From Alphaproteobacteria bacterium (GTDB lineage: Bacteria > Pseudomonadota > Alphaproteobacteria > Kiloniellales > DSM-21159), in assembly GCA_030433005.1 (NCBI GenBank), contig JAUILQ010000013.1, positions 1 to 64,000 of the forward strand: 64,000 nt of DNA. Reading direction: 5' to 3'. Under the pieces are notes generated by a model that saw nothing but the letters and a program-made list of their open reading frames with translations, had not been told where the DNA came from and searched no databases. Position numbers and translations under genes: made by a program. Of the stretch, positions 23,174-31,655 are shown one piece after another (position 1 is the first letter of the stretch; every line of letters starts with the position of its first letter).

Positions 23174-24133
23174 ATGAGCAGGAATCCCCTCGACCTGGGC
23201 TGCCTGAGGCTGTTCGAGGCCGCCGCACGCCATGAGAACCTGTCGCGCGCGGCCGCGGCCCTGGGTATGACCCAGCCGGCGCTGAGCTATCGCATCCGCC
23301 AGATGGAGGCGCGCCTCGGCACGCGATTGTTCGAGCGCCACCACCGCGGCCTCCTGCTGTCGCCGGCGGGCCGCCGGCTGCAGGAGGCGGTGCAGGGCTC
23401 CCTCGAGCGGCTCGACGAGGCCGTCGCCGCGATCGTCGCCCCGACGGCGGCGCCGGTCGTGCGCCTGGTCACCGACTACGCCTTCGCGGCGCTCTGGCTG
23501 ATGCCGCGCATGGCGGCCTTCCGCGCGGCGCACCCCGGCATCGAGCTGCAGATCGTCGCGTCCCAGGAGCCCGCCGTGCGACTCCCGGCGCCGGCGCCGG
23601 ACGGCGGCGCCGAGCTGACCGTGCTGTTCGGCGGGCGGCGCGAGGCCGGCGCGGACGGCCGCCTGCTGATGACCGAGCGGGTGGCGGCGGTCTGCAGTCC
23701 GGGTCTGCTCGAGACGGGCGTTTCGCTCGACGACGACGCGTCGCTCGCACGGGCGCCGCTGCTGCACCTGCAGGGCGACACGGGGCGGCGCTGGTACGAC
23801 TGGGACTCCTGGCTGGCCGGTCTCGGCCGGGCGCGCCGCAGCGGCCAGCCCGGCCTCGGCTTCAACACCTACACCCTGGTCGTGCAGGCGGCGCTGGCCG
23901 GGCAGGGCCTGGCGCTCGGCTGGCTCGGGCTGATCGATCCCCTGCTCGACAGCGGCGCGCTGGTGCGCGCCCATGCCGCGACCCTGGAGAGCGCGCGCGG
24001 CTACTGGCTGCTGGCGCCGGGCGCCGGCGCACGCGCCGAGGTGGCGGCGGTCGCCGCCTGGATCGCCGAGGAGGCGCCGCCTAGAGGGTCGCCGGTTGCG
24101 CCGCGGAGCGCTGCAGGACCGCCAGGCGGCTGA
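23174..24133 (+). CDS. LysR-family regulator, probably of choline-sulfate use
   Basis: 319 residues from the ATG at 23174 (a TTG directly precedes it). The N-terminal winged helix-turn-helix is LFEAAARHENLSRAAAALGM, then QPALSYRIRQMEARLGTRLF. The remainder is the periplasmic-binding-type effector domain. Regulators of this kind sit divergently beside betC in rhizobia (choline-sulfate-utilisation transcription factor), so the neighbour supports that role; the effector is unproven. The last 53 bp overlap the 3' end of the converging gamma-butyrobetaine hydroxylase gene. Confidence 0.82.
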   Translation: MSRNPLDLGCLRLFEAAARHENLSRAAAALGMTQPALSYRIRQMEARLGTRLFERHHRGLLLSPAGRRLQEAVQGSLERLDEAVAAIVAPTAAPVVRLVTDYAFAALWLMPRMAAFRAAHPGIELQIVASQEPAVRLPAPAPDGGAELTVLFGGRREAGADGRLLMTERVAAVCSPGLLETGVSLDDDASLARAPLLHLQGDTGRRWYDWDSWLAGLGRARRSGQPGLGFNTYTLVVQAALAGQGLALGWLGLIDPLLDSGALVRAHAATLESARGYWLLAPGAGARAEVAAVAAWIAEEAPPRGSPVAPRSAAGPPGG

Positions 24134-25292
24134 ACAGCGCCTCGCGGTCGACGTAGCAGCCCTGCAAGCGGCGTTCGCCGCTGGCCGGGTCGAAGGCGTC
24201 GCGGCCGTGCAGGACGCGATGGTTGTCGACCACGGCGATGTCCCCGGGCCTGAGCCGCAGCCGCAGCTCCAGCTCGGGGCGCCGGACGATCGCCGCGAGC
24301 TTGCGGTAGGCGGCGTAGAAGGCCTTCTGCCGGTCGAGCCCGCCCGGGGCGACGTCCATGATGGCGAAGTTGAAGCGCAGGATCGCCGGCCGGCCCTCGG
24401 CGTCGAGCGTGACGACCGGCGCGCGCACCGCCAGCTCGTCGCGGTCGTCGCGGAAGCGGAAGGTCACCGGCTCGCGGCTGAGCAGCTCGAAGGCCTCGGG
24501 CGCTTCGTCGCGCAGCGTCTCGCAGGCGGCGTAGCCGTCGACGTAGATCGAATCGCCGCCGCGCGCCTCGTTCGCCAGGCAGTGGAAGAACTGCACGCCC
24601 GGCGGCGTCAGCCAGTTCGGCAGATCGCTGTGACACTTCAGCGCGATCGCCGTGTAGGCGTTGGAGTTGGGATCGGGCTTGGAGATCACGTCGAAGACGG
24701 CGCCGAAGTTGGTCTCGCGCACGTAGGCCACGCGCTCGGCGGCGCGCGCCACGGTGCCGGCGGCCGTGCCGGCGCCCGTGAGCACGGTCAGGCCGGTCTC
24801 GGCGAGCGCCGTCAGCCAGCCGGCGAGGCCGGACTCGCTGCCCATGACGGTCTCGTAGTCGAAGGCCGGAACCGCCGCCAGGCCGCGGCCCCACAGGCGC
24901 GGCGGGGGCGGCGCGCCGGCCGCCTGTTCCGGGGCCCCCTCGGCGGTCTCCTCGCGATGCTGCAGCAGCCAGGCGCCGGGATAGCGGCTGACGTGCCCCT
25001 CGCCGAGGTGTCCGTCGTGGCTCCAGCGCAGGGCGAGCAGGCCCTCGGCGTCGATCTCGGCCGCGGCCTCCAGGTCCTCCGGAACGCTCAGGATGTCGAA
25101 GATGCGCTCCAGGGTCTGCGGATGCTTGCACTCCGGGCAGCCGCAGTTGTCGCGCAGCCAGAGGAAGGAGAAGCGGCCCTGTCGTCCGTCGGCCCAGGTC
25201 AGCTCGACGCCGCCCTCGGCGCCCCGGACCCGGGCGAGGGGGCTGGCGGCCTGCAGGACGGCGGCGGGAATCGAGAAGGCGGGCAGGGTCAT
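24081..25292 (-). CDS. Gamma-butyrobetaine hydroxylase-like 2-oxoglutarate dioxygenase
   Basis: A 403-residue Fe(II)/2-oxoglutarate enzyme. The N-terminal zinc-binding domain has LRDNCGCPECKHP with Cys50, 52 and 55 and a likely fourth ligand His100. The TauD-like catalytic domain has the facial triad H221-x-D223 (CHSDLPNW) and His362 (LHGRDAF). This two-domain build is that of gamma-butyrobetaine dioxygenase (carnitine formation) and trimethyllysine dioxygenase. Co-location with carnitine dehydrogenase favours gamma-butyrobetaine. A Pro/Ala-rich insert (about 115-135) separates the domains. The gene ends inside the converging lysR. Confidence 0.83.
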   Translation of the reverse strand: MTLPAFSIPAAVLQAASPLARVRGAEGGVELTWADGRQGRFSFLWLRDNCGCPECKHPQTLERIFDILSVPEDLEAAAEIDAEGLLALRWSHDGHLGEGHVSRYPGAWLLQHREETAEGAPEQAAGAPPPPRLWGRGLAAVPAFDYETVMGSESGLAGWLTALAETGLTVLTGAGTAAGTVARAAERVAYVRETNFGAVFDVISKPDPNSNAYTAIALKCHSDLPNWLTPPGVQFFHCLANEARGGDSIYVDGYAACETLRDEAPEAFELLSREPVTFRFRDDRDELAVRAPVVTLDAEGRPAILRFNFAIMDVAPGGLDRQKAFYAAYRKLAAIVRRPELELRLRLRPGDIAVVDNHRVLHGRDAFDPASGERRLQGCYVDREALFSRLAVLQRSAAQPATL

Positions 25293-25319
25293 GGAGGTCT
25301 CTCCACGGCGGACGAAGGC

Positions 25320-25359
25320 GGCGCCGCCGCGAACGTCAAGACGTCATCGCGGCGGCGCC
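25320..25359. promoter_or_regulatory. Large palindrome between the dioxygenase and AEC transporter genes
   Basis: A 13-bp perfect inverted repeat (GGCGCCGCCGCGA and TCGCGGCGGCGCC) flanks a 14-bp centre that contains GACGTC. It lies in the 146-bp divergent promoter region. It is either an operator or an mRNA hairpin near the dioxygenase 5' end; no T-run follows. Confidence 0.4.
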
Positions 25360-25438
25360 GGTATGCCATGCGCGCGCCAGCCTTGCCAGGGGCGCGCGAG
25401 GCTGGCTAGCAAGGGCTGGCGACTCGAAGGAACAGGCC

Positions 25439-26314
25439 GTGCTGCTGCAGCTGATCTCGATCGTCGTGCCGGTGTTCGGCGCGATCGCCGCGGGCTTCGT
25501 CTGGGCGCGGCTGCGGCGCCCCTTCGACGTCGCGACGGTCACCAACCTGGTGATGTACGTCGGCACGCCCTGCCTGCTGCTCGCGACCTTCGACGACGTC
25601 CGTCCGGATCCGGACGACTTCGGCTCGATGGCGCTGGCCATGCTGCTCTGCTACCTGGCGATGGCTGTGCTGGGGCTGCTGGTGCTCAAGCTGGCGGACC
25701 TCGATCCGCGCGGCTTCCTGCCGGCGCTGCTGTTCCCCAATACCGGCAACATGGGTCTGTCGCTCTGCCTGTTCACCTTCGGCGAGCCGGGCCTGGCGCT
25801 GGCCATCGTGATCTTCGCCATGACCTCGACCGGGCACTTCACGATCGGCGCCTCGCTCTCGCGCGGCAGCCTCGACGCCAAGGGCCTGCTGCGCATGCCC
25901 TTGCTCTATGCGGTGGTCATCGGGCTGCTGCTGATCTTCCTCGACATCCGGCTGCCTGAGCCGGTGGCGCGGATGCTCGAGCTGATCGGCGGCCTGACCA
26001 TCCCGATCATGCTGATCGCGCTCGGCGTCTCGCTGTCGCGGCTGCGTCCGCGGCGCCTGCCGACGGCGCTCGGCCTGTCGCTGCTGCGCATCGTCGGCGG
26101 CTGCGCCATCGCACTGGCGGTCGCCGCCCTGCTCGAGCTCGGGCCGCTCGCCCGCGGCGTGCTGCTCATGCAGTTCTCGATGCCGGTGGCGGTCTACGCC
26201 TATCTCTTCGCGGTCACCTACAACCGCAACCCCGACGAGGTCGCCGGCCTGGTGGTGGTCTCGACGGCGCTGTCGCTGGTCAGCGTGCCGGCGGTGATCT
26301 GGCTGTTCCTGTGA
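25439..26314 (+). CDS. AEC-family membrane transporter
   Basis: 291 residues with about ten hydrophobic segments in two five-helix halves, as in the auxin efflux carrier / bile-acid-type fold. Family features are NLVMYVGTPCLLL in the first half, FPNTGNMGLSL in the middle crossover and IPIMLIALGVSLSRL in the second half. Substrates of bacterial members are mostly organic acids or unknown. Its place beside quaternary-amine genes suggests, but does not show, export or import of a related compound. It starts at GTG 25439 with GAAGGAAC upstream. It is divergent from the dioxygenase gene. Confidence 0.82.
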   Translation: MLLQLISIVVPVFGAIAAGFVWARLRRPFDVATVTNLVMYVGTPCLLLATFDDVRPDPDDFGSMALAMLLCYLAMAVLGLLVLKLADLDPRGFLPALLFPNTGNMGLSLCLFTFGEPGLALAIVIFAMTSTGHFTIGASLSRGSLDAKGLLRMPLLYAVVIGLLLIFLDIRLPEPVARMLELIGGLTIPIMLIALGVSLSRLRPRRLPTALGLSLLRIVGGCAIALAVAALLELGPLARGVLLMQFSMPVAVYAYLFAVTYNRNPDEVAGLVVVSTALSLVSVPAVIWLFL

Positions 26315-26387
26315 GGGCGTTGGCGGCGTGCGCCGCGCCCCGCCGAAGCGCCGCCGGAAAAAGCCGGACGAATGCCGCCGGGCGCGC

Positions 26388-26416
26388 TTGACAGGGCCCG
26401 GGGGCTGGCGTACATG
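26388..26416 (+). promoter_or_regulatory. Sigma-70 promoter for tRNA-Asp
   Basis: TTGACA, exactly 17 bp, then TACATG, about 50 bp before the tRNA. This is the best consensus match in the window. Confidence 0.65.
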
Positions 26417-26465
26417 ACGCCTCCGCTTCGGCGGCGACCGGGTTCGGCGCCGCTGTCGTTGGGCT

Positions 26466-26542
<77 letters not shown>

Positions 26543-26647
26543 CCAACGACATCTCATCCGCGAAAACTTGGACGACGTCTCAACACGGCTTTTCAAGTCG
26601 TTGGTTTGGCGTGCGGATTCGCCGCGAGTTCAAGCGAGATTACGGCT

Positions 26648-26676
26648 TTGCGCCGTCGCGGCGGCGCCTCTATATT
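26648..26676 (+). promoter_or_regulatory. Sigma-70 promoter of the nuo operon
   Basis: TTGCGC, exactly 17 bp, then TATATT. The nuoA ATG follows about 155 bp downstream. The rest of the 289-bp gap after tRNA-Asp shows no other gene. Confidence 0.5.
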
Positions 26677-26831
26677 GCGGCCCATCGACGGCAGCTTCGC
26701 GAGGACATCCGGGCAAGGATCCGGTTGATCGCGCGTTGTGCGCTGCGATACTGATGGGCCGGCCGTCGGGCACCGCTGCGGCGAGACGCGCGACCGAGGC
26801 TGGCCGGGACCGGGACCGAGGATCCTCTTCG

Positions 26832-27197
26832 ATGGACGCTTTGCTCGTCGAATACCTGCCGATTCTGATCTTCATCGGCATCGCCATGGGGCTCGCCCTG
26901 GCCATGGTCGTGGCCTCCTACGTGGTCGCCCGGCAGCGGCCGGACAGCGAGAAGCTGTCGGCCTACGAGTGCGGCTTCGAGGCCTTCGACGACGCGCGCA
27001 GCAAGTTCGACGTGCGCTTCTACCTGGTCTCGATCCTGTTCATCATCTTCGACCTCGAGGTCGCCTTCCTGTTCCCCTGGGCGGTCAGCCTGGGCGAGAT
27101 CGGCGTCTTCGGGTTCTGGTCGATGGTCGTGTTCCTGGGACTGCTGACCATCGGCTTCGTCTACGAGTGGAAGAAGGGAGCCCTGGAATGGGAGTGA
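26832..27197 (+). CDS. nuoA: NADH-quinone oxidoreductase subunit A
   Basis: 121 residues with three membrane helices. The conserved loop [20 protein letters not shown] is followed by [19 protein letters not shown], both diagnostic for NuoA. It is the first gene of the operon. The start at ATG 26832 follows GAGGATCC. It contributes to the quinone-site interface of the membrane arm. Confidence 0.97.
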   Translation: MDALLVEYLPILIFIGIAMGLALAMVVASYVVARQRPDSEKLSAYECGFEAFDDARSKFDVRFYLVSILFIIFDLEVAFLFPWAVSLGEIGVFGFWSMVVFLGLLTIGFVYEWKKGALEWE

Positions 27198-27769
27198 GCA
27201 CCGCCACCGGCAGCGGAGCTCCGAACGCCCCGCTGGCACCCGGTTCCTCCGGCGTCGGATCGGGAGCCGCGTCGCAGGACGCCGTGCTGCAGCGGGTGAC
27301 CACCGAGCTGACCGACAAGGGCTTCGTGGTCGCCCAGCTCGACAAGCTGGCCGCCTGGGCGCAGACCGGGTCGCTGTGGCCGATGACCTTCGGTCTCGCC
27401 TGCTGCGCCGTCGAGATGATGCACACCGCGGCCAGCCGCTACGACCTCGACCGCTTCGGCGCCGTGTTCCGCCCGAGCCCGCGGCAGTCCGACGTGATGA
27501 TCGTCGCCGGCACGCTGTGCAACAAGATGGCGCCGGCCCTGCGCAAGGTCTACGACCAGATGGCCGAGCCGCGCTGGGTCATCTCCATGGGGTCCTGCGC
27601 CAACGGCGGCGGCTACTATCACTACTCCTATTCGGTGGTGCGCGGCTGCGACCGGGTGGTGCCGGTCGACATCTACGTGCCGGGCTGCCCGCCGACCGCC
27701 GAGGCGCTGCTCTACGGCGTGCTGCAGCTCCAGAAGAAGATCAAGCGCGGCGCGGCGATCGAACGCTAG
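27188..27769 (+). CDS. nuoB: NADH-quinone oxidoreductase subunit B
   Basis: 193 residues. It carries the ligands of the terminal cluster N2: [10 protein letters not shown] (tandem cysteines), GSCANGGG and YVPGCPPT. The first 30 or so residues are a Gly/Ala/Ser/Pro-rich extension before [12 protein letters not shown]. The ATG overlaps the nuoA stop by 10 nt, so translation is coupled. Confidence 0.97.
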   Translation: MGVSTATGSGAPNAPLAPGSSGVGSGAASQDAVLQRVTTELTDKGFVVAQLDKLAAWAQTGSLWPMTFGLACCAVEMMHTAASRYDLDRFGAVFRPSPRQSDVMIVAGTLCNKMAPALRKVYDQMAEPRWVISMGSCANGGGYYHYSYSVVRGCDRVVPVDIYVPGCPPTAEALLYGVLQLQKKIKRGAAIER

Positions 27770-27809
27770 GGCGGCGTCGCTTGCCAGCCAGGCCGCGCGG
27801 AGAAACTTG

Positions 27810-28454
27810 ATGGCTTCCTACGACCCCCGATCGGCGCTTCAGGACCTCGGCGACTATCTCGAGGCCGCGCGGGCGCAAGACGTCACGCGCGTCGAGATGA
27901 TCCGCGGCCAGCTCGTGGTCTGGACCGGGCGGGAGCGGCTGCTCGAGCTGCTGACCTTCCTGCGCGACGACCCGAACACGCTGTTCAAGCAGCTGGTCGA
28001 CGTCACCTGCGTCGACTACCCGAGCCGCCAGGAGCGTTTCGAGGTCGTCTACAACCTGCTGTCGCTGAAGCACAATCTGCGCCTGAGGGTGAAGGTCACG
28101 ACCGACGAGGACAGCCCGGTGCCCTCGGCCTGGAGCGTCTTCAAGTCGTCGAACTGGTTCGAGCGCGAGGTCTGGGACCTCTACGGGGTGTTCTTCTCCG
28201 ACCATCCCGACCTGCGCCGCATCCTCACCGACTACGGCTTCGAGGGGCATCCCCTGCGCAAGGACTTCCCGCTGACCGGCTACGTCGAGGTGCGCTACGA
28301 CGAGGACCAGAAGCGCGTGGTCTACGAGCCGGTCGACCTGGTCCAGGAGTTCCGCAGCTTCGACTTCATCTCGCCCTGGGAAGGCATGACCCAGCTGCCC
28401 GGCGACGAGAAGGCCGACGAGCAGACCGGACCGAAGGCCGGGGAGGGCGCCTGA
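27810..28454 (+). CDS. nuoC: NADH-quinone oxidoreductase subunit C
   Basis: 214 residues of the 30-kDa peripheral-arm subunit. The signature [20 protein letters not shown] is followed by [20 protein letters not shown], ending at [13 protein letters not shown]. It is separate from nuoD, unlike the fused NuoCD of enterobacteria. A TTG directly before the ATG at 27810 is an alternative start. The stop overlaps the nuoD start. Confidence 0.97.
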   Translation: MASYDPRSALQDLGDYLEAARAQDVTRVEMIRGQLVVWTGRERLLELLTFLRDDPNTLFKQLVDVTCVDYPSRQERFEVVYNLLSLKHNLRLRVKVTTDEDSPVPSAWSVFKSSNWFEREVWDLYGVFFSDHPDLRRILTDYGFEGHPLRKDFPLTGYVEVRYDEDQKRVVYEPVDLVQEFRSFDFISPWEGMTQLPGDEKADEQTGPKAGEGA

Positions 28455-29632
28455 TGACCGAGCAGTCGATCAAGCCGATGACCCTGAACTTCGGGCCGCA
28501 GCATCCGGCGGCCCACGGGGTGCTGCGCCTGGTCCTGGAGATGGACGGCGAGGTCATCGAGCGCGCCGATCCGCACATCGGGCTGCTGCACCGCGGCACC
28601 GAGAAGCTGATCGAGTACAAGACCTACCTGCAGGCCGTGCCCTACTTCGACCGGCTCGACTACGTCAGCCCGATGAACCAGGAGCACGCCTTCGCGCTGG
28701 CCACCGAGCGGCTGCTCGGCATCGAGGTGCCGGAGCGCGCGCAGTACATCCGCGTGCTGTTCTCCGAGCTGACGCGCATCGCCAACCACCTGCTCAACAT
28801 CACGACCTTCGCGATCGACGTCGGCGCCATGACCCCGCTGCTCTGGGGCTTCGAGGCGCGCGAGACGATCATGGAGTTCTACGAGCGGGTGTCCGGCGCG
28901 CGTCTGCACTCGGCCTACTTCCGGCCGGGCGGCGTGCATCAGGACATGCCGGCCGGCCTCGCCGACGACATCCGCGCCTTCTGCGAGGACTTCCCGCGGC
29001 TGATCGACGACTTCTCGAACCTGCTGGACGAGAACCGCATCTTCCGCCAGCGCACCGTCGACATCGGCGTGGTGTCGCCGGAGGACGCCCTCGACTGGGG
29101 CTTTTCCGGCCCGATGCTGCGCGGCAGCGGCTTTGCCTGGGATCTGCGCAAGGCGCAGCCCTACGAAGTCTACGACCGCATGGAGTTCAAGATCCCGGTC
29201 GGCAAGAACGGCGACTGCTTCGACCGCTACCTGATCCGCATGGAGGAGATGCGCCAGTCGGTGGCCATCTGCCTGCAGTGCCTGGACCAGCTGCCGGAAG
29301 GCCCGGTGATGGCGCCAAACCACAAGGTGACGCCGCCGCGCCGGGGCGAGATGAAGCGTTCGATGGAGGCGCTCATCCACCACTTCAAGCTCTACACCGA
29401 GGGCTACCACGTGCCGCCCGGCGAGGCCTACGGTACGGTCGAGGCGCCGAAGGGCGAGTTCGGCGTGTTCCTGGTCTCCGACGGCACCAACAAGCCCTAC
29501 CGCTGCCGCATCCGCGCGCCCGGATTCCCGCACCTGTCGGCGATGGACTTCTGCTGCAAGGGCCACATGCTGGCCGACTCCGTGGCGATCCTCGGGTCGA
29601 TGGACATCGTGTTCGGAGAGATCGACCGATGA
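28454..29632 (+). CDS. nuoD: NADH-quinone oxidoreductase subunit D
   Basis: 392 residues of the 49-kDa subunit that forms the quinone pocket with NuoB. The hallmarks are [21 protein letters not shown] near the N-terminus, [14 protein letters not shown], and the C-terminal [19 protein letters not shown]. It is linked to nuoC and to nuoE by start/stop overlaps. Confidence 0.98.
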   Translation: MTEQSIKPMTLNFGPQHPAAHGVLRLVLEMDGEVIERADPHIGLLHRGTEKLIEYKTYLQAVPYFDRLDYVSPMNQEHAFALATERLLGIEVPERAQYIRVLFSELTRIANHLLNITTFAIDVGAMTPLLWGFEARETIMEFYERVSGARLHSAYFRPGGVHQDMPAGLADDIRAFCEDFPRLIDDFSNLLDENRIFRQRTVDIGVVSPEDALDWGFSGPMLRGSGFAWDLRKAQPYEVYDRMEFKIPVGKNGDCFDRYLIRMEEMRQSVAICLQCLDQLPEGPVMAPNHKVTPPRRGEMKRSMEALIHHFKLYTEGYHVPPGEAYGTVEAPKGEFGVFLVSDGTNKPYRCRIRAPGFPHLSAMDFCCKGHMLADSVAILGSMDIVFGEIDR

Positions 29633-30315
29633 AGGTCACCAGCTACCTGAAGCCGCAGACCGGCGGCTTCGCCTTCACGCCCGAGAACGAGGAGAAGGCG
29701 AAGGGCTACATCGCCCGCTATCCCGAGGGGCGGCAGGCGAGCGCGGTCATCTGGCTGCTCTACCTGGCGCAGAAGCAGAACGGCGGGCACCTGACCGACG
29801 AGGTCGTCGAGTACGTCGCCTGGTACCTCGAGATGGCGCCGATCCGCGTCCACGAGGTCGTCAGCTTCTACACGATGCTCTATACCGAGCCGGTCGGCGA
29901 GCACGTCATCCAGGTGTGCCGCACGACCAGCTGCTGGCTGCGCGGCTCCGACGAGATCACCCGGGCCTGCCTCGAGGCGACCGGCGTCGAGCGCCTGGGC
30001 GGCAGCAGCGCCGACGGCCGCTTCACCGTGGTCGAGGTCGAGTGCCTGGGCGCCTGCTGCAACGCGCCGATGTTCCAGGTCGGCGACGGCGACTACTACG
30101 AGGACCTGACGCCGGACAGCGCGCGCCGGGTCATCGAGGCGCTGAAGCGCGGCGAGCGCCCGGCGCCGGGCTCGCAGACCGGCCGGCTGTCCTCGCTCAA
30201 CGAGGACGGGCCGACCACCCTGAAGGACACCTTCCCCCAGAAGGCGAAGGGCACCGCCGGGGGCGCGGCCGGGAAGGCCGACAAGTCGGAGGGAGCCGGC
30301 GATGCTGCAGGATAA
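29629..30315 (+). CDS. nuoE: NADH-quinone oxidoreductase subunit E
   Basis: 228 residues of the 24-kDa thioredoxin-like subunit. It binds 2Fe-2S cluster N1a through the cysteines in [10 protein letters not shown] and [34 protein letters not shown] is typical. Compared with the E. coli protein (about 166 residues) it has an alphaproteobacterial C-terminal tail of about 50 residues rich in Lys, Gly and Ala. The last 14 nt overlap nuoF. Confidence 0.96.
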   Translation: MKVTSYLKPQTGGFAFTPENEEKAKGYIARYPEGRQASAVIWLLYLAQKQNGGHLTDEVVEYVAWYLEMAPIRVHEVVSFYTMLYTEPVGEHVIQVCRTTSCWLRGSDEITRACLEATGVERLGGSSADGRFTVVEVECLGACCNAPMFQVGDGDYYEDLTPDSARRVIEALKRGERPAPGSQTGRLSSLNEDGPTTLKDTFPQKAKGTAGGAAGKADKSEGAGDAAG

Positions 30316-31600
30316 GGACCGCGTCTTCCTCAACCTCTGGGGCCAGGACGACTGGCGCCTGGAGGGTGCGCGCCGGCGCGGCGTCTGGGACAACACCAAG
30401 GACCTGGTCGCGCTCGGCCGCGAGAAGATCGTCGAGATCATCAAGGAGTCGGAGCTGCGCGGCCGCGGCGGCGCCGGCTTTCCGGCCGGCATCAAGTGGT
30501 CGTTCATGCCCAAGCAGATCGACCCGGCGCGCCCGCACCTGCTGGTCATCAACGCCGACGAATCGGAGCCGGGCTCCTGCAAGGACCGCGAGATCCTGCG
30601 CAACGACCCGCACCTGCTGCTCGAGGGCTGCCTCGTCGCCGGCTTCGCGATGGGCGCGCACACGACCTACATCTACATCCGAGGCGAGTACTGGGAGCCG
30701 CTGCAGCGGCTCGAGGCGGCGATCGTCGAGGCCCGCGAGGCCGGGCTGCTCGGCAAGAACGCCGCCGGCTCGGGCTGGGACTTCGACATCCACGTCAGCC
30801 GCGGCGCCGGCGCCTACATCTGCGGCGAGGAAACCGCGCTGATGGAGTCGCTGGAAGGCAAGAAGGGCCAGCCGCGCCTGAAGCCGCCATTTCCGGCCGG
30901 CGTCGGCGTCTGGGGCCTGCCGACGACGGTGACCAACGTCGAGACCATCGCGGTCGCGCCGACCATCCTGCGGCGCGGCGCCGACTGGTGGAAGGCGCTC
31001 GGCCGCCCGAAGAACACCGGCACCAAGATCTTCTCGCTCTCCGGGCACGTGAACAAGCCGTGCAACGTCGAGGAGGAGATGGGGATTCCCCTGCGCGAGC
31101 TGATCGACAGGCACGCCGGCGGCGTGCGCGGCGGCTGGGAGAACCTGCAGGCCGTGATCCCCGGCGGCTCCTCCGTGCCCTGCCTGCCGAAGGACATCTG
31201 CTCCGAGGTGCTCATGGACTTCGACTCGCTGCGCGAGGTGAAGTCGGGCCTGGGCACGGCGGCGGTCATCGTGATCGACAAGTCGGCCGACATCGTCGAG
31301 GCGATCTGCCGCTTCAGTCACTTCTACATGCACGAGTCCTGCGGCCAGTGCACGCCCTGCCGCGAGGGCACCGGCTGGATGTACCGGGTGATGACCCGGA
31401 TGGTGCAGGGCAGGGCCTCGATCGAGGAGATCGACATGCTTCTCGACGTGTCCTATCAGGTCGAGGGACACACGATTTGCGCGCTCGGCGATGCCGCCGC
31501 CTGGCCGGTCCAGGGGCTGATCCGCCATTTCCGGCCGGAAATGGAGCGCCGCATTCTCGACTACCGCAAGCAGGCATCCGCCGCCGTGGCGGCGGAGTGA
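30302..31600 (+). CDS. nuoF: NADH-quinone oxidoreductase subunit F
   Basis: 432 residues of the 51-kDa NADH-oxidising subunit. The NADH-binding [17 protein letters not shown] lies near residue 53, and the FMN site follows with [15 protein letters not shown] and [19 protein letters not shown]. The 4Fe-4S N3 ligands are in [14 protein letters not shown] (about residue 350) plus a distal cysteine in HTICALGD. It overlaps nuoE, so it is tightly coupled. Confidence 0.98.
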   Translation: MLQDKDRVFLNLWGQDDWRLEGARRRGVWDNTKDLVALGREKIVEIIKESELRGRGGAGFPAGIKWSFMPKQIDPARPHLLVINADESEPGSCKDREILRNDPHLLLEGCLVAGFAMGAHTTYIYIRGEYWEPLQRLEAAIVEAREAGLLGKNAAGSGWDFDIHVSRGAGAYICGEETALMESLEGKKGQPRLKPPFPAGVGVWGLPTTVTNVETIAVAPTILRRGADWWKALGRPKNTGTKIFSLSGHVNKPCNVEEEMGIPLRELIDRHAGGVRGGWENLQAVIPGGSSVPCLPKDICSEVLMDFDSLREVKSGLGTAAVIVIDKSADIVEAICRFSHFYMHESCGQCTPCREGTGWMYRVMTRMVQGRASIEEIDMLLDVSYQVEGHTICALGDAAAWPVQGLIRHFRPEMERRILDYRKQASAAVAAE

Positions 31601-31655
31601 CGGTCGCCCGGGGCTGCAGGCCGCGACCGGGCGCGCAAGTGGAATTGGAAGGGTC

